Assembly (NCBI GenBank): GCA_964451325.1 | Contig: CAYVHO010000012.1 | Coordinates: forward strand, 1 to 64,000 | DNA length: 64,000 nucleotides | Direction of reading: 5' to 3' | Source: JAADHI01 sp964451325 | GTDB lineage: Bacteria > Nitrospirota > Nitrospiria > SBBL01 > JAADHI01 | In this document: piece by piece, positions 56,948-64,000 of the stretch | How positions within the stretch are numbered: the stretch's first letter is position 1 | Layout: every line of letters starts with the position of its first letter | Notes under the pieces: model-generated | Seen by the model: only the letters and a program-made list of their open reading frames with translations | Told to the model about the DNA's origin: nothing | Databases searched by the model: none | Position numbers and translations under genes: made by a program

Positions 56948-57358
56948 CTATCCTTCTTCATCCATCGCCTCTATCAGATGGCAAACGGAATGCCCGTTGG
57001 GTATTCCGTCCGGCATGACTTTCCATTGCGCGAGGGCTTTTTCCATGCGAATCTGTAGATGTGCCATGGCATCAAGCCTCTCCCGATTTTCTTTAATCCG
57101 ACGCGCGATAAGATCTCGCACTAAGGGGCAGGGAGAATCATGGTTTTCAGCATGGTCTAGGATTTGAGAAATTTCAGAAAGCGTAAAACCAAGCCCCTTT
57201 GCGCGTAGGATGAATTTCAAACGTTTAATGTCATTAAAGGAAAAAAGACGGTAGCCATTTTCTTGATGACGTTCCGGCTTTAAAAGACCGATGCGGGTAT
57301 AATAACGCACAATTTCAGCGGGGATACTGACCTTTCTTGCCAACTGGACCACTGTCAT
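56948..57358 (-). CDS. MerR-family metal-responsive activator
   Basis: The 136-residue regulator has the MerR winged helix (TVVQLARKVSIPAEIVRYYT, RIGLLKPERHQENGYRLFSF, NDIKRLKFILRAKGLGFTLS). A dimerisation helix and metal-site cysteines follow (NHDSPCPLVRDLIARRIKEN near residue 75; GHSVCHLIEAMDEEG at the C-terminus). The two distal cysteines differ from the C-x7-C loop of CueR and are more like the ZntR/CadR/PbrR type, so the effector may be a divalent ion. It is upstream of cusCBA on the same strand and is the best candidate for binding the three matching operators before cusC, usp and copA. Confidence 0.88.
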   Translation of the reverse strand: MTVVQLARKVSIPAEIVRYYTRIGLLKPERHQENGYRLFSFNDIKRLKFILRAKGLGFTLSEISQILDHAENHDSPCPLVRDLIARRIKENRERLDAMAHLQIRMEKALAQWKVMPDGIPNGHSVCHLIEAMDEEG

Positions 57359-57654
57359 TTCATCCCTCCGTCTTGGTGTGAATAAAGAACATATTTTTTC
57401 CTATCTTTTGTTGTTCTACTCTTCACGATCTTGTTAATTTTTGAACCGAAAATACGAACATTCTTCTTCTGGCTGGTATACGCCTTTTTCAGAATAATTT
57501 CAATAAAGTCAGCTATTTAAACAAAGTCTAAAACAACCTCTATCTTTAAGGTTTCACAAAAGCGCGTAGGGAGTTCTGGCTTGAAAAATAGGAATAAATT
57601 GACGATACTCTCCTTGTTTTTTTAAACATATTTTTCTGAACGAAGAGGGAAGAA

Positions 57655-58566
57655 ATGACTCGACGCCAAAACACCATGCTCGCTCTTTTTTTAATCCTGT
57701 TTTTTACACCACATTCGCATGCCGAAGAAGCCCTTCATGCACAATCTCGTTTTTTAAGTCGTGCTTTGCTTTCTTCTCCCGCGACAGGCCTGTCTTTTAT
57801 GACCCCCCGAAATTTTAGCGGGGCCTACGATGCACAGTCAGGGACCTTCTTTTTAGAAAATCGTGACGATTTGTTACTCGGGGTTTACGGTTTTTCTGAA
57901 GCGACTTTGCATGAAGTCGCGGAGGTGGTCGGTGCTGCCGTCAAAAAACTCGGCTTTGAATTGAGCCCGGTAGACACGCAAAATTTGGATGCCAATACCG
58001 TATTAGCGACTTATCAAACCCTCTCCGCTCAAGGCAAGGGCATCATGGTCGGCATCGCAAAAGTCGGACAAAATAAAAATGCCATCGCGATGATCGGTTT
58101 TGGAAAAGCCGATCAAGAAGAAAAAATCAAAAAAAAGCTTCAGCGTATTTTGGCGCAGGTGGAATGGAAAAAACCTGAAGCCCACACCTGGCAAAAAAAT
58201 TTGGCGGGGCGGGTACTGAGCACATCGGGCTCAGATTCAAACACTTCTCAGGGGGGCGCAGGCGGATCGGGCTCAGCCGTTTCCGGGACAGAGACCACCC
58301 TGAGCTTTTGCGGCGATGCGTCTTATGCCTATCAGACAAAAAAAGAGTCCTTTTTTTCAGCAGGCGGTATGTCCATTGATAACAGCAGTAGTGATGCCCA
58401 CCAGGGCCGCTGGCGTCTGGTTGCAACCCTGATCGGAGAAGCCTTTTTGATCTTGGATGCAAGAGACGGAAGAAGCTTTTTATGGCCGATTGAAGAGACA
58501 GACACGGGTGCAAAGGTGGATGGGACATTTTACCAAGCAGAAGGCAGTGCTGCTTGTCATCGTTAG
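57655..58566 (+). CDS. Secreted protein of unknown function
   Basis: The 303-residue product has a signal peptide (TMLALFLILFFTPHSHAEEA). It has an N-terminal half with a PsbP-like or lipocalin-like pattern (SPATGLSFMTPRNFSGAYDA, HEVAEVVGAAVKKLGFELSP) and a low-complexity Ser/Gly linker at about 195-215 (GSDSNTSQGGAGGSGSAVSG). A beta-rich C-terminal domain follows (TLSFCGDASYAYQTKKESFF, GRWRLVATLIGEAFLILDAR). The two halves look independent. GAGGGAAGAA precedes the ATG. I recognise no specific family. Upstream, 57359-57654 holds no gene; downstream is a possible terminator. Confidence 0.75.
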   Translation: MTRRQNTMLALFLILFFTPHSHAEEALHAQSRFLSRALLSSPATGLSFMTPRNFSGAYDAQSGTFFLENRDDLLLGVYGFSEATLHEVAEVVGAAVKKLGFELSPVDTQNLDANTVLATYQTLSAQGKGIMVGIAKVGQNKNAIAMIGFGKADQEEKIKKKLQRILAQVEWKKPEAHTWQKNLAGRVLSTSGSDSNTSQGGAGGSGSAVSGTETTLSFCGDASYAYQTKKESFFSAGGMSIDNSSSDAHQGRWRLVATLIGEAFLILDARDGRSFLWPIEETDTGAKVDGTFYQAEGSAACHR

Positions 58567-58579
58567 ATTTCAGAAGACC

Positions 58580-58612
58580 AGGGGGCTTCCACGTTAATTG
58601 AGAACGCCCCCT
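58580..58612 (+). terminator. Possible terminator hairpin after the secreted protein gene
   Basis: AGGGGGC (58580-58586) and GCCCCCT (58606-58612) form a perfect seven-base stem with a 19-base loop, 14 bases after the stop at 58566. No T run follows, so it may only be a weak or factor-dependent stop. Confidence 0.4.
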
Positions 58613-58833
58613 AATCTGTTACTGAACTGCTTTTTTTTGCTCAGATACATGCATTCCTCTCTGGCGTCGATTCAGGGTTTGCGTGAGCTTTCCTGTTTCA
58701 CCCCCGATTCCAATTGTTTTTCTTGGGTAAAATGAGAATCTTGTTCTCGGCTATTTTATTTGTTATCTTGTCTGACTGGAAATTTGTGCTGTGGTTGTGA
58801 ACAGACCCGACTTATCGACATGATGGAGTAATT

Positions 58834-61800
58834 ATGGCAAGCAAAACCAAATTAGAAACAAACGACAACGGATTGACATTAGGCATTGAAGGCTTTTCTT
58901 ATTCAGATCTCTATGAACCAGAGCGACTCAAGGCGCTCAGCACCACCTTTTATGAATCGTTAAAGGCCGCTGACCCTGCCTTGTATGACCACTTTATGGC
59001 CTACAGTAAAGAACCCGAAGGTTCACTCACCCCTCCGGAAGAAGCCGAGCTGCTCATTTCACTGGCCTTCCACCAGAGTCGATTTATGGCTCAGCTTTTC
59101 AATATTAGCGAAGACCGTGAACACTTCATGGAAAACATCCAATCTCAGAAACCACTTTTTCGTTTCAAAAAAGAGTTTGTACAAAAACGGGCATTAAAAA
59201 AATTCTCGAAAGATGATTTGGCCTTACTCGATTATGAAAGCTTGAATGATAAAGCACGTCTTCTCATTGAGACGATGCTGGCCCCCATTCCTCTGGAACA
59301 CGACAGCGAATTGCTCTTTGCAACCGTCACTTGCCGTCTGATTGATGCGGAAAAAGCACTCGCTTTAAAAATCAAGCGTGGGGAGGCCCTGCCCGCTGAA
59401 ATCTTAGACGACATGACAAACACGCTGGAAGGTTTACTTAAAGCCCCCGATGTGAATACATTGTTTCCCAAACTCCTTGAAACACGTCCGGATTCTGGAA
59501 AAGATGAAGACCTTCTGCTTTTTGCACAATCTCTTTTAAAAATGCTGGAAGAATGGGTTTTTGCAGCCTATCATCTTCCCAGCGAAGCATGTGCGACCGA
59601 AGGCTGGGATGCCTTCAATACGCCTCACGCCGTTGATTTTCAGAATCTGGTTGAAATTGTGCGTCCTGATGAAACAATGCCTGAACGCATCATCGGTCCT
59701 GAAGAAACCTTGCGCCGCCGCGACGGTTTTGAATTGACCGACCGCCGTTATTCCGAAAAACAGGTGTTGTCTGAAATTGATTATTGTGTCATCTGCCACC
59801 CCCGCGAAAAGGACAGTTGTCGGATTGGGTATAAAAAGCGCAAAAGTAATGAATTGGATCACAACCCCTTAGGCATCGAACTGACCGGCTGTCCTTTGGA
59901 CGAACGTATTTCAGAAATGCACTATTTACACGCCGAAGGGGATGCCATTGCCGCACTGGCCGTCATTGTCATGGACAATCCCATGGTGCCTGCCACCGGA
60001 CACCGAATTTGCAACGATTGTATGAAGGGCTGTATCTATCAGAAAAAAGATCCGGTCAATATCCCTCAGGCCGAAACACGTATCCTGACCGACGTATTGG
60101 ATTTACCTTATGGTTTTGAAATCTACAGTTTGCTCACCCGCTGGAATCCCATTAACGTCAAGCGTCCTCAGACGCTACCTTACAATGGGAAAAACGTGCT
60201 TGTTGTGGGCATGGGGCCCGCAGGTTTCACACTCGCGCAGTTTTTACTCAACGAAGGTTTTGGGGTTTTTGGTGTCGATGGTTTAAAAATCGAACCCTTG
60301 CCAGAAGTTCTCGTGGGCAATGAGAACACAGCACCACAACCTGTCAAAGATGTAACCACCCTCTATCATGAGTTGGACGAGCGTATTTTATCGGGCTTCG
60401 GCGGTGTCGCAGAATACGGGATTACAGTGCGTTGGGACAAAAACTTTCTGGACTTGATTTATCTTACACTCGCCCGCAGAAACCGCTTTAATCTTTACGG
60501 CGGTGTACGTTTTGGAGGCACGATCACTGTTGAAGATGCCTGGAAACTGGGCATGGATCATGTGGCCATTGCCGCAGGTGCCGGAAAACCTACTATTCTC
60601 TGGATGAAAAACAACCTGATTCGGGGTGTGCGAAAAGCCAGTGATTTTTTGATGGCTTTACAATTAACAGGGGCCTTCAAAAAAGCCTCGCTCGCAAACT
60701 TGCAGCTTCGTCTACCTGCAATCGTTGTCGGGGGCGGTTTGACTGCCATTGACACCGCAACCGAAGCCATGGCTTATTACCCCGTGCAAGTCGAAAAAAC
60801 CTTGGATCAATACGAAAAATTGAGCGCCGCATTCGGGAAAGATTCAGTGCTGGCCATGTATGACGCGGAAGAGCTCGAAATTTTGAACGAGTTTTTAGAC
60901 CACGGCAAACAAATTCGTGCCGAGCGCAGTCGTGCCCATGCGGCAGACGAAGCGCCTGATTTTGTCCCCATGCTGCGTGGCTGGGGGGGCGTTTCTCTGG
61001 TCTACCGTCGGGATGTCTTAAACTCTCCGGCCTATCGTTTGAACCACGAAGAGGTGATTAAATCGCTCGAAGAAGGGATCTATTATATTGAGCTCCTGAG
61101 TCCAATCGAGGCCATTCCCAATCAATATGGTGCCGTCTCCGCCATGAAATTTGAAAAACAGAAACTCACGCCAGAGGGAAAACTTCGTGGTGCCGGAGCA
61201 TTTGTTGAACTGCCGGCAAAAGCCGTGCTCATTGCGGCCGGAACATCGCCCAACATTGTTTATGAAAAAGAACATCCCGGTACATTTGAAATGGATGATC
61301 GCAAAAAATTCTTCAACCGCTTTGAACCCACCTGGAATGGCAATGATCTTCCCGTACTCAATGCCTCAAGCGATTGGACAACACCCGCGATTTTCACCTC
61401 CTATCAGGAAGACGGAAAATACATCTCCTTTTACGGAGACAATCACCCCGTTTACGCAGGGAACGTCGTAAGAGCAATGGCTTCTGCAAAAAAAGGCTAT
61501 CCCTACATTGTCAGGCTATTTGAAAAAGAGCTGGCTCAGCTTTCTCCCGCAGACCAAAACACACGGGATGCGGCTTTTAAAAGTTTGACAAAATATTGGG
61601 ATGAAAAATTGCACGCGACCGTGGTCGATGTGATTCGTCTTACCCCGACCATTATCGAAGTCATCGTCAAAGCCCCCTTACAGGCAGAAGGTTTTGAGCC
61701 AGGGCAATTCTATCGGCTTCAAAACTATGAAACCCATTCCGAAACCATCGACAGCATCTGTCTTAATACCGAAGGCATCGCGCTGACCGGGGCCTGGGTC

Positions 61801-62586
61801 GATAAGGAAAAAGGCTTGCTTTCCATGATCGCTCTGGAAATGGGTGTCAGTTCTCGTCTCTGCGCCGCCCTCAAACCGGGTGAACCCATCGTGGTCATGG
61901 GCCCCACGGGTGAACCGACCGAGATTCTGACCGATGAAACCGTTTTGCTCGCAGGGGGTGGACTGGGCAATGCCGTACTGTTTTCTATCGGAAAAGCCAT
62001 GCGGGAAAAAGGCAACAAGGTCATCTATTTTGCGGGTTACAAAAAACCGGAAGATGTCTATAAAGTAAAAGAAATTGAAGCTGCCGCCGATGAGATCATC
62101 TGGAGCGTGGATGCAGGTGAAGCCATTCAAGCGCGGCGGACGCAGGACAAAAGCTTTGTGGGCAACATTGTTCAGGCCATGCTGGCTTACGCAAAAGGGG
62201 AATTGGGCGAGGGTTCAATCTCCTTAAAAGACGTAGACCGTATCATTGCCATCGGTTCTGACCGCATGATGGAAGCCGTGAAAATAGCGCGGCACAAGGT
62301 GCTTGCGCCTTATCTCAATCCTGACCACATTGGCATCGGCAGTATCAACTCTCCCATGCAGTGCATGATGAAAGAAGTCTGCGCCCAATGTCTTCAGAAG
62401 CATGTTGACCCGGTAACCGGGGAAGAAACAGATCCTGTCTTTTCCTGCTTCAATCAGGATCAAAAACTGGACTGCGTTGATTTCCAGAACTTAAGAGACC
62501 GCCTCAAACAAAATTCCGTCTCTGAAAAATTGGGCAACAAAATGCTGGATCTCTTAATGGAGAAGAAAAATATCATGCGGGTGTAA
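58834..62586 (+). CDS. 1250-residue fused GltD-like and PyrK/FNR-like oxidoreductase (Nfn-like fusion)
   Basis: Residues 1-290 are helical and match nothing I know. Residues 318-400 hold seven cysteines (CVICHPREKDSC, TGCPLDERISEMH, CNDCMKGC) arranged like the iron-sulfur region of the glutamate synthase small subunit. Residues about 450-880 form a GltD-like FAD/NAD reductase (GKNVLVVGMGPAGFTLAQFL, IVVGGGLTAIDTATEA). From about 925 a ferredoxin-reductase domain follows (GFEPGQFYRLQNYE, LLAGGGLGNAVLFSIGKAMR). The end carries PyrK-type cluster ligands (MQCMMKEVCAQC and a distal Cys). The two parts resemble NfnL and NfnS, which bifurcate electrons between NADPH, NADH and ferredoxin. Bifurcation here is inferred. 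It stands alone, with GGAG before the ATG. Confidence 0.82.
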   Translation: MASKTKLETNDNGLTLGIEGFSYSDLYEPERLKALSTTFYESLKAADPALYDHFMAYSKEPEGSLTPPEEAELLISLAFHQSRFMAQLFNISEDREHFMENIQSQKPLFRFKKEFVQKRALKKFSKDDLALLDYESLNDKARLLIETMLAPIPLEHDSELLFATVTCRLIDAEKALALKIKRGEALPAEILDDMTNTLEGLLKAPDVNTLFPKLLETRPDSGKDEDLLLFAQSLLKMLEEWVFAAYHLPSEACATEGWDAFNTPHAVDFQNLVEIVRPDETMPERIIGPEETLRRRDGFELTDRRYSEKQVLSEIDYCVICHPREKDSCRIGYKKRKSNELDHNPLGIELTGCPLDERISEMHYLHAEGDAIAALAVIVMDNPMVPATGHRICNDCMKGCIYQKKDPVNIPQAETRILTDVLDLPYGFEIYSLLTRWNPINVKRPQTLPYNGKNVLVVGMGPAGFTLAQFLLNEGFGVFGVDGLKIEPLPEVLVGNENTAPQPVKDVTTLYHELDERILSGFGGVAEYGITVRWDKNFLDLIYLTLARRNRFNLYGGVRFGGTITVEDAWKLGMDHVAIAAGAGKPTILWMKNNLIRGVRKASDFLMALQLTGAFKKASLANLQLRLPAIVVGGGLTAIDTATEAMAYYPVQVEKTLDQYEKLSAAFGKDSVLAMYDAEELEILNEFLDHGKQIRAERSRAHAADEAPDFVPMLRGWGGVSLVYRRDVLNSPAYRLNHEEVIKSLEEGIYYIELLSPIEAIPNQYGAVSAMKFEKQKLTPEGKLRGAGAFVELPAKAVLIAAGTSPNIVYEKEHPGTFEMDDRKKFFNRFEPTWNGNDLPVLNASSDWTTPAIFTSYQEDGKYISFYGDNHPVYAGNVVRAMASAKKGYPYIVRLFEKELAQLSPADQNTRDAAFKSLTKYWDEKLHATVVDVIRLTPTIIEVIVKAPLQAEGFEPGQFYRLQNYETHSETIDSICLNTEGIALTGAWVDKEKGLLSMIALEMGVSSRLCAALKPGEPIVVMGPTGEPTEILTDETVLLAGGGLGNAVLFSIGKAMREKGNKVIYFAGYKKPEDVYKVKEIEAAADEIIWSVDAGEAIQARRTQDKSFVGNIVQAMLAYAKGELGEGSISLKDVDRIIAIGSDRMMEAVKIARHKVLAPYLNPDHIGIGSINSPMQCMMKEVCAQCLQKHVDPVTGEETDPVFSCFNQDQKLDCVDFQNLRDRLKQNSVSEKLGNKMLDLLMEKKNIMRV

Positions 62587-62649
62587 AACCAGAAGTGGAG
62601 CCCTGAAAAGAGACCGTAGCATGAGTGATCTCCCTCCAGATGCTTCTTT

Positions 62650-62847
62650 TTAGTTGGAAATCCTGTGTATTTGTGATTCATTTGTGTGATGCATTTCCTC
62701 AATCCCATAATGACGTAAGACTGCGCTCTGGGCTTTTTTAAAGGCTTCATCCCGGTTTTTCGCGTCGCAGATGCAGTCGGGAAGACTCGGAACAAAGGCT
62801 TTAACGCCACCATCTTTTTTCTCCTCAAGGACAACTTTCAGTGTCAT
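62650..62847 (-). CDS. HicB-like small protein
   Basis: The 65-residue product reads MTLKVVLEEKKDGGVKAFVP, SLPDCICDAKNRDEAFKKAQ and SAVLRHYGIEE, the partial RNase H-like fold of HicB antitoxins (strand, strand with VPxLPxCxxxG-like turn, helix). HicB usually pairs with a HicA toxin, and no HicA-like gene adjoins it here. It lacks the C-terminal DNA-binding domain of full HicB and may be one of the many orphan HicB-fold proteins. The ATG at 62847 was chosen over a GTG four codons upstream. It is convergent with the large fusion protein gene. Confidence 0.7.
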   Translation of the reverse strand: MTLKVVLEEKKDGGVKAFVPSLPDCICDAKNRDEAFKKAQSAVLRHYGIEEMHHTNESQIHRISN

Positions 62848-62985
62848 CTTTTTTCCCACTTACGTCCATTCCTCAAATCCTTCAGACGACATAACAGCCC
62901 TCGGGACACGCCTTCACCTTTATTTGTACCAGATCGTTTAGAAAATGCCAGTGGGAAGCGATATTCTGATTATGGTGTATATTCT

Positions 62986-63543
62986 ATGTTTTGGCGCAAG
63001 CCCTTGCATCTTCTCTTGACCCTCTTTCTTACTTTCCCTTATAATTCCCCGGTGTTTTACTCAAGTAAGCAAAAACAAAAAAATTCCAGGCTTCTTCCAG
63101 GATGGGTCTTTCTGTTCGTCCTCTTTTTTCTTTCTGCCTGCGCATCTGATCCGAAAAAGGTTTCTCCGGTCGCGACACAAGTGCTTGAAATTCAGAAAAG
63201 CCTAAAAGACTTGTCCAAGGCTTATGAAAAGCGAGATGAATCGGCTTTTTTTGAAAGATTGGATCGTAATTCAAAATGGCTCGATTCGCTGAAAGATGGG
63301 GTCAAGCGGGATTTTGAACGCTCTACAGTGATCACCCTTTCTTTTGTGATTGACCGTGTTGAAATTAAGGAAGGTCTGTCACAAACAAGCCTGCGTTGGA
63401 AGGGGCGCTGGACCCTACCTTCCGCTTCAGAAGCCATTGAAAAACGGGGAAAGGTCATCTTTTCCTGGGTCGATCGGGACCATCCTAAATTGACCGAGAT
63501 TCGCGGTGACTCTCCCTTTGGCCGTTTGCCACGTCCAAGATAG
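62986..63543 (+). CDS. Lipoprotein of unknown function
   Basis: The 185-residue frame has a lipoprotein signal with lipobox LSAC at about residue 48-51 (LPGWVFLFVLFFLSACASD). The signal would be unusually long from the first ATG. A GTG at 63052 would give a normal one of 29 residues, so the start is uncertain. The mature part (LEIQKSLKDLSKAYEKRDES, FFERLDRNSKWLDSLKDGVK) is helical and then beta (LSFVIDRVEIKEGLSQTSLR), like the NTF2-type nuclear-transport-factor fold found in many small lipoproteins. It lies ten bases upstream of nadB and is probably co-transcribed with it. Confidence 0.7.
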   Translation: MFWRKPLHLLLTLFLTFPYNSPVFYSSKQKQKNSRLLPGWVFLFVLFFLSACASDPKKVSPVATQVLEIQKSLKDLSKAYEKRDESAFFERLDRNSKWLDSLKDGVKRDFERSTVITLSFVIDRVEIKEGLSQTSLRWKGRWTLPSASEAIEKRGKVIFSWVDRDHPKLTEIRGDSPFGRLPRPR

Positions 63544-63552
63544 GTGAATCCC

Positions 63553-64000
63553 ATGCAGATCGCCGATTTCAAAACGGATTTTTTGATCATCGGAGGGGGA
63601 ATTGCAGGCTTGCGTGCGGCCATCGGTGCAAGCCGTTTTGGGCGTGTGACAATTCTGAATAAAGGCCTAAAGGGCGAATCCAGTTCTAAGTTTGCACAGG
63701 GCGGTATTGCTGCTGCGGTGAATGACTCGCCAGACGAAATTGATTCTCATTGCCAGGATACCTTGATTGCGGGAAAAGGACTCTGTAAACCGGATGCAGT
63801 GCGGGTCATGGTTTCGGAAGGGCCACGTCGTATTCAAGAATTATTGAACTGGGGTGTGGCTTTTGACAAGGTTGGGGATCAATTTGTTTTGGCGCGTGAA
63901 GGTGCCCACAGTAAAAATCGGATTTTACGTGCCAGAGGCGATGCGACAGGGAATGAAATCGTTAAAACCCTGCACCGCGCGATTGCGACCACTGACAATA
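63553..64000 (+). CDS. nadB: L-aspartate oxidase, cut by the window end
   Basis: The first 149 codons are present. The N-terminus shows the FAD loop DFLIIGGGIAGLRAAIGASR, followed by the flavin-binding KGLKGESSSKFAQGGIAAAV and SHCQDTLIAGKGLCKPDAVR. The segment EGPRRIQELLNWGVAFDKVG, then LAREGAHSKNRILRARGDAT, agrees with NadB and separates it from fumarate reductase and succinate dehydrogenase flavoproteins, which share the fold. It oxidises aspartate to iminoaspartate, the first step of de novo NAD synthesis. No strong ribosome-binding site precedes ATG 63553. The gene continues past 64000. Confidence 0.93.
   Translation, partial: MQIADFKTDFLIIGGGIAGLRAAIGASRFGRVTILNKGLKGESSSKFAQGGIAAAVNDSPDEIDSHCQDTLIAGKGLCKPDAVRVMVSEGPRRIQELLNWGVAFDKVGDQFVLAREGAHSKNRILRARGDATGNEIVKTLHRAIATTDN

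Noticed and set aside
58003..58528. Minus-strand frames over the secreted protein gene
   Set aside because: The plus-strand gene has a signal peptide and good ribosome-binding site; the opposing frames have neither.

Overview
The window is bacterial chromosome from a Gram-negative organism. Outer-membrane porins, a CusCBA-type tripartite pump, lipoproteins and a PilT motor imply a double membrane. At least eight c-type cytochromes or cytochrome remnants, two large chemoreceptors and two GGDEF proteins suggest a respiratory, redox-active, motile lifestyle. The housekeeping set (recA, pilT, recX, glmM, purE/purK, gpsA, pyrF, nadB) fits an environmental bacterium of the Nitrospirota or deltaproteobacterial type. 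That placement is an inference of low confidence, because no rRNA is present.

Layout. 1-2.7 kb is a small accessory patch next to a tRNA-Gly: a SocA/Panacea-domain fragment, tandem 14-bp repeats, a headless cytochrome fragment, a CBS protein, a winged-helix protein and a PIN/ribbon-helix-helix toxin-antitoxin pair. 2.7-25.2 kb is mostly housekeeping: an MscS channel, a chemoreceptor, pyrF, gpsA, a DEAD-box helicase, a GlcG-like protein, recX-pilT-recA-cinA-pgpA, a parvulin, glmM, a tetraheme cytochrome, two diguanylate cyclases of unlike architecture, a PilZ protein, a DUF420-like membrane protein, a methyltransferase and purE-purK. 25.4-30.1 kb is a divergent metal and metalloid module. One arm runs arsR(CmtR-like)-copZ-like-merT-merP. 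The other runs arsR-gapdh-arsJ, the known arsenate-detoxification pair, with matching palindromic operators before arsR and before gapdh.

30.1-41.8 kb is an electron-transfer and sensing region: a membrane-bound monoheme cytochrome, a membrane-anchored FMN glutamate-synthase-like protein, a Met-rich diheme cytochrome, a monoheme cytochrome fused to an outer-membrane barrel, a chemoreceptor next to a periplasmic protein and a porin, and a duplicated two-gene cytochrome unit. The upstream copy of that unit has decayed and carries an IS4-type insertion remnant. The intact downstream copy appears to start at ATC. 41.9-57.4 kb is a long minus-strand copper island: merR, cusC-cusB-cusA, a coupled C-terminal-heme lipoprotein, usp, copA, two YHS proteins, a DUF5676-like protein, a collapsed glutamate dehydrogenase, ftsH, an FAD oxidoreductase split by one TAA, and a conserved protein of unknown function. 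Three near-identical MerR-type operators precede cusC, usp and copA, so one regulator probably controls all three.

57.6-64 kb holds a secreted protein of unknown function, a 1250-residue fusion of a GltD-like and a PyrK/FNR-like oxidoreductase (resembling both Nfn subunits in one chain), a HicB-like protein, a lipoprotein and the start of nadB. No CRISPR array, rRNA, prophage, integrase or replication origin was seen.
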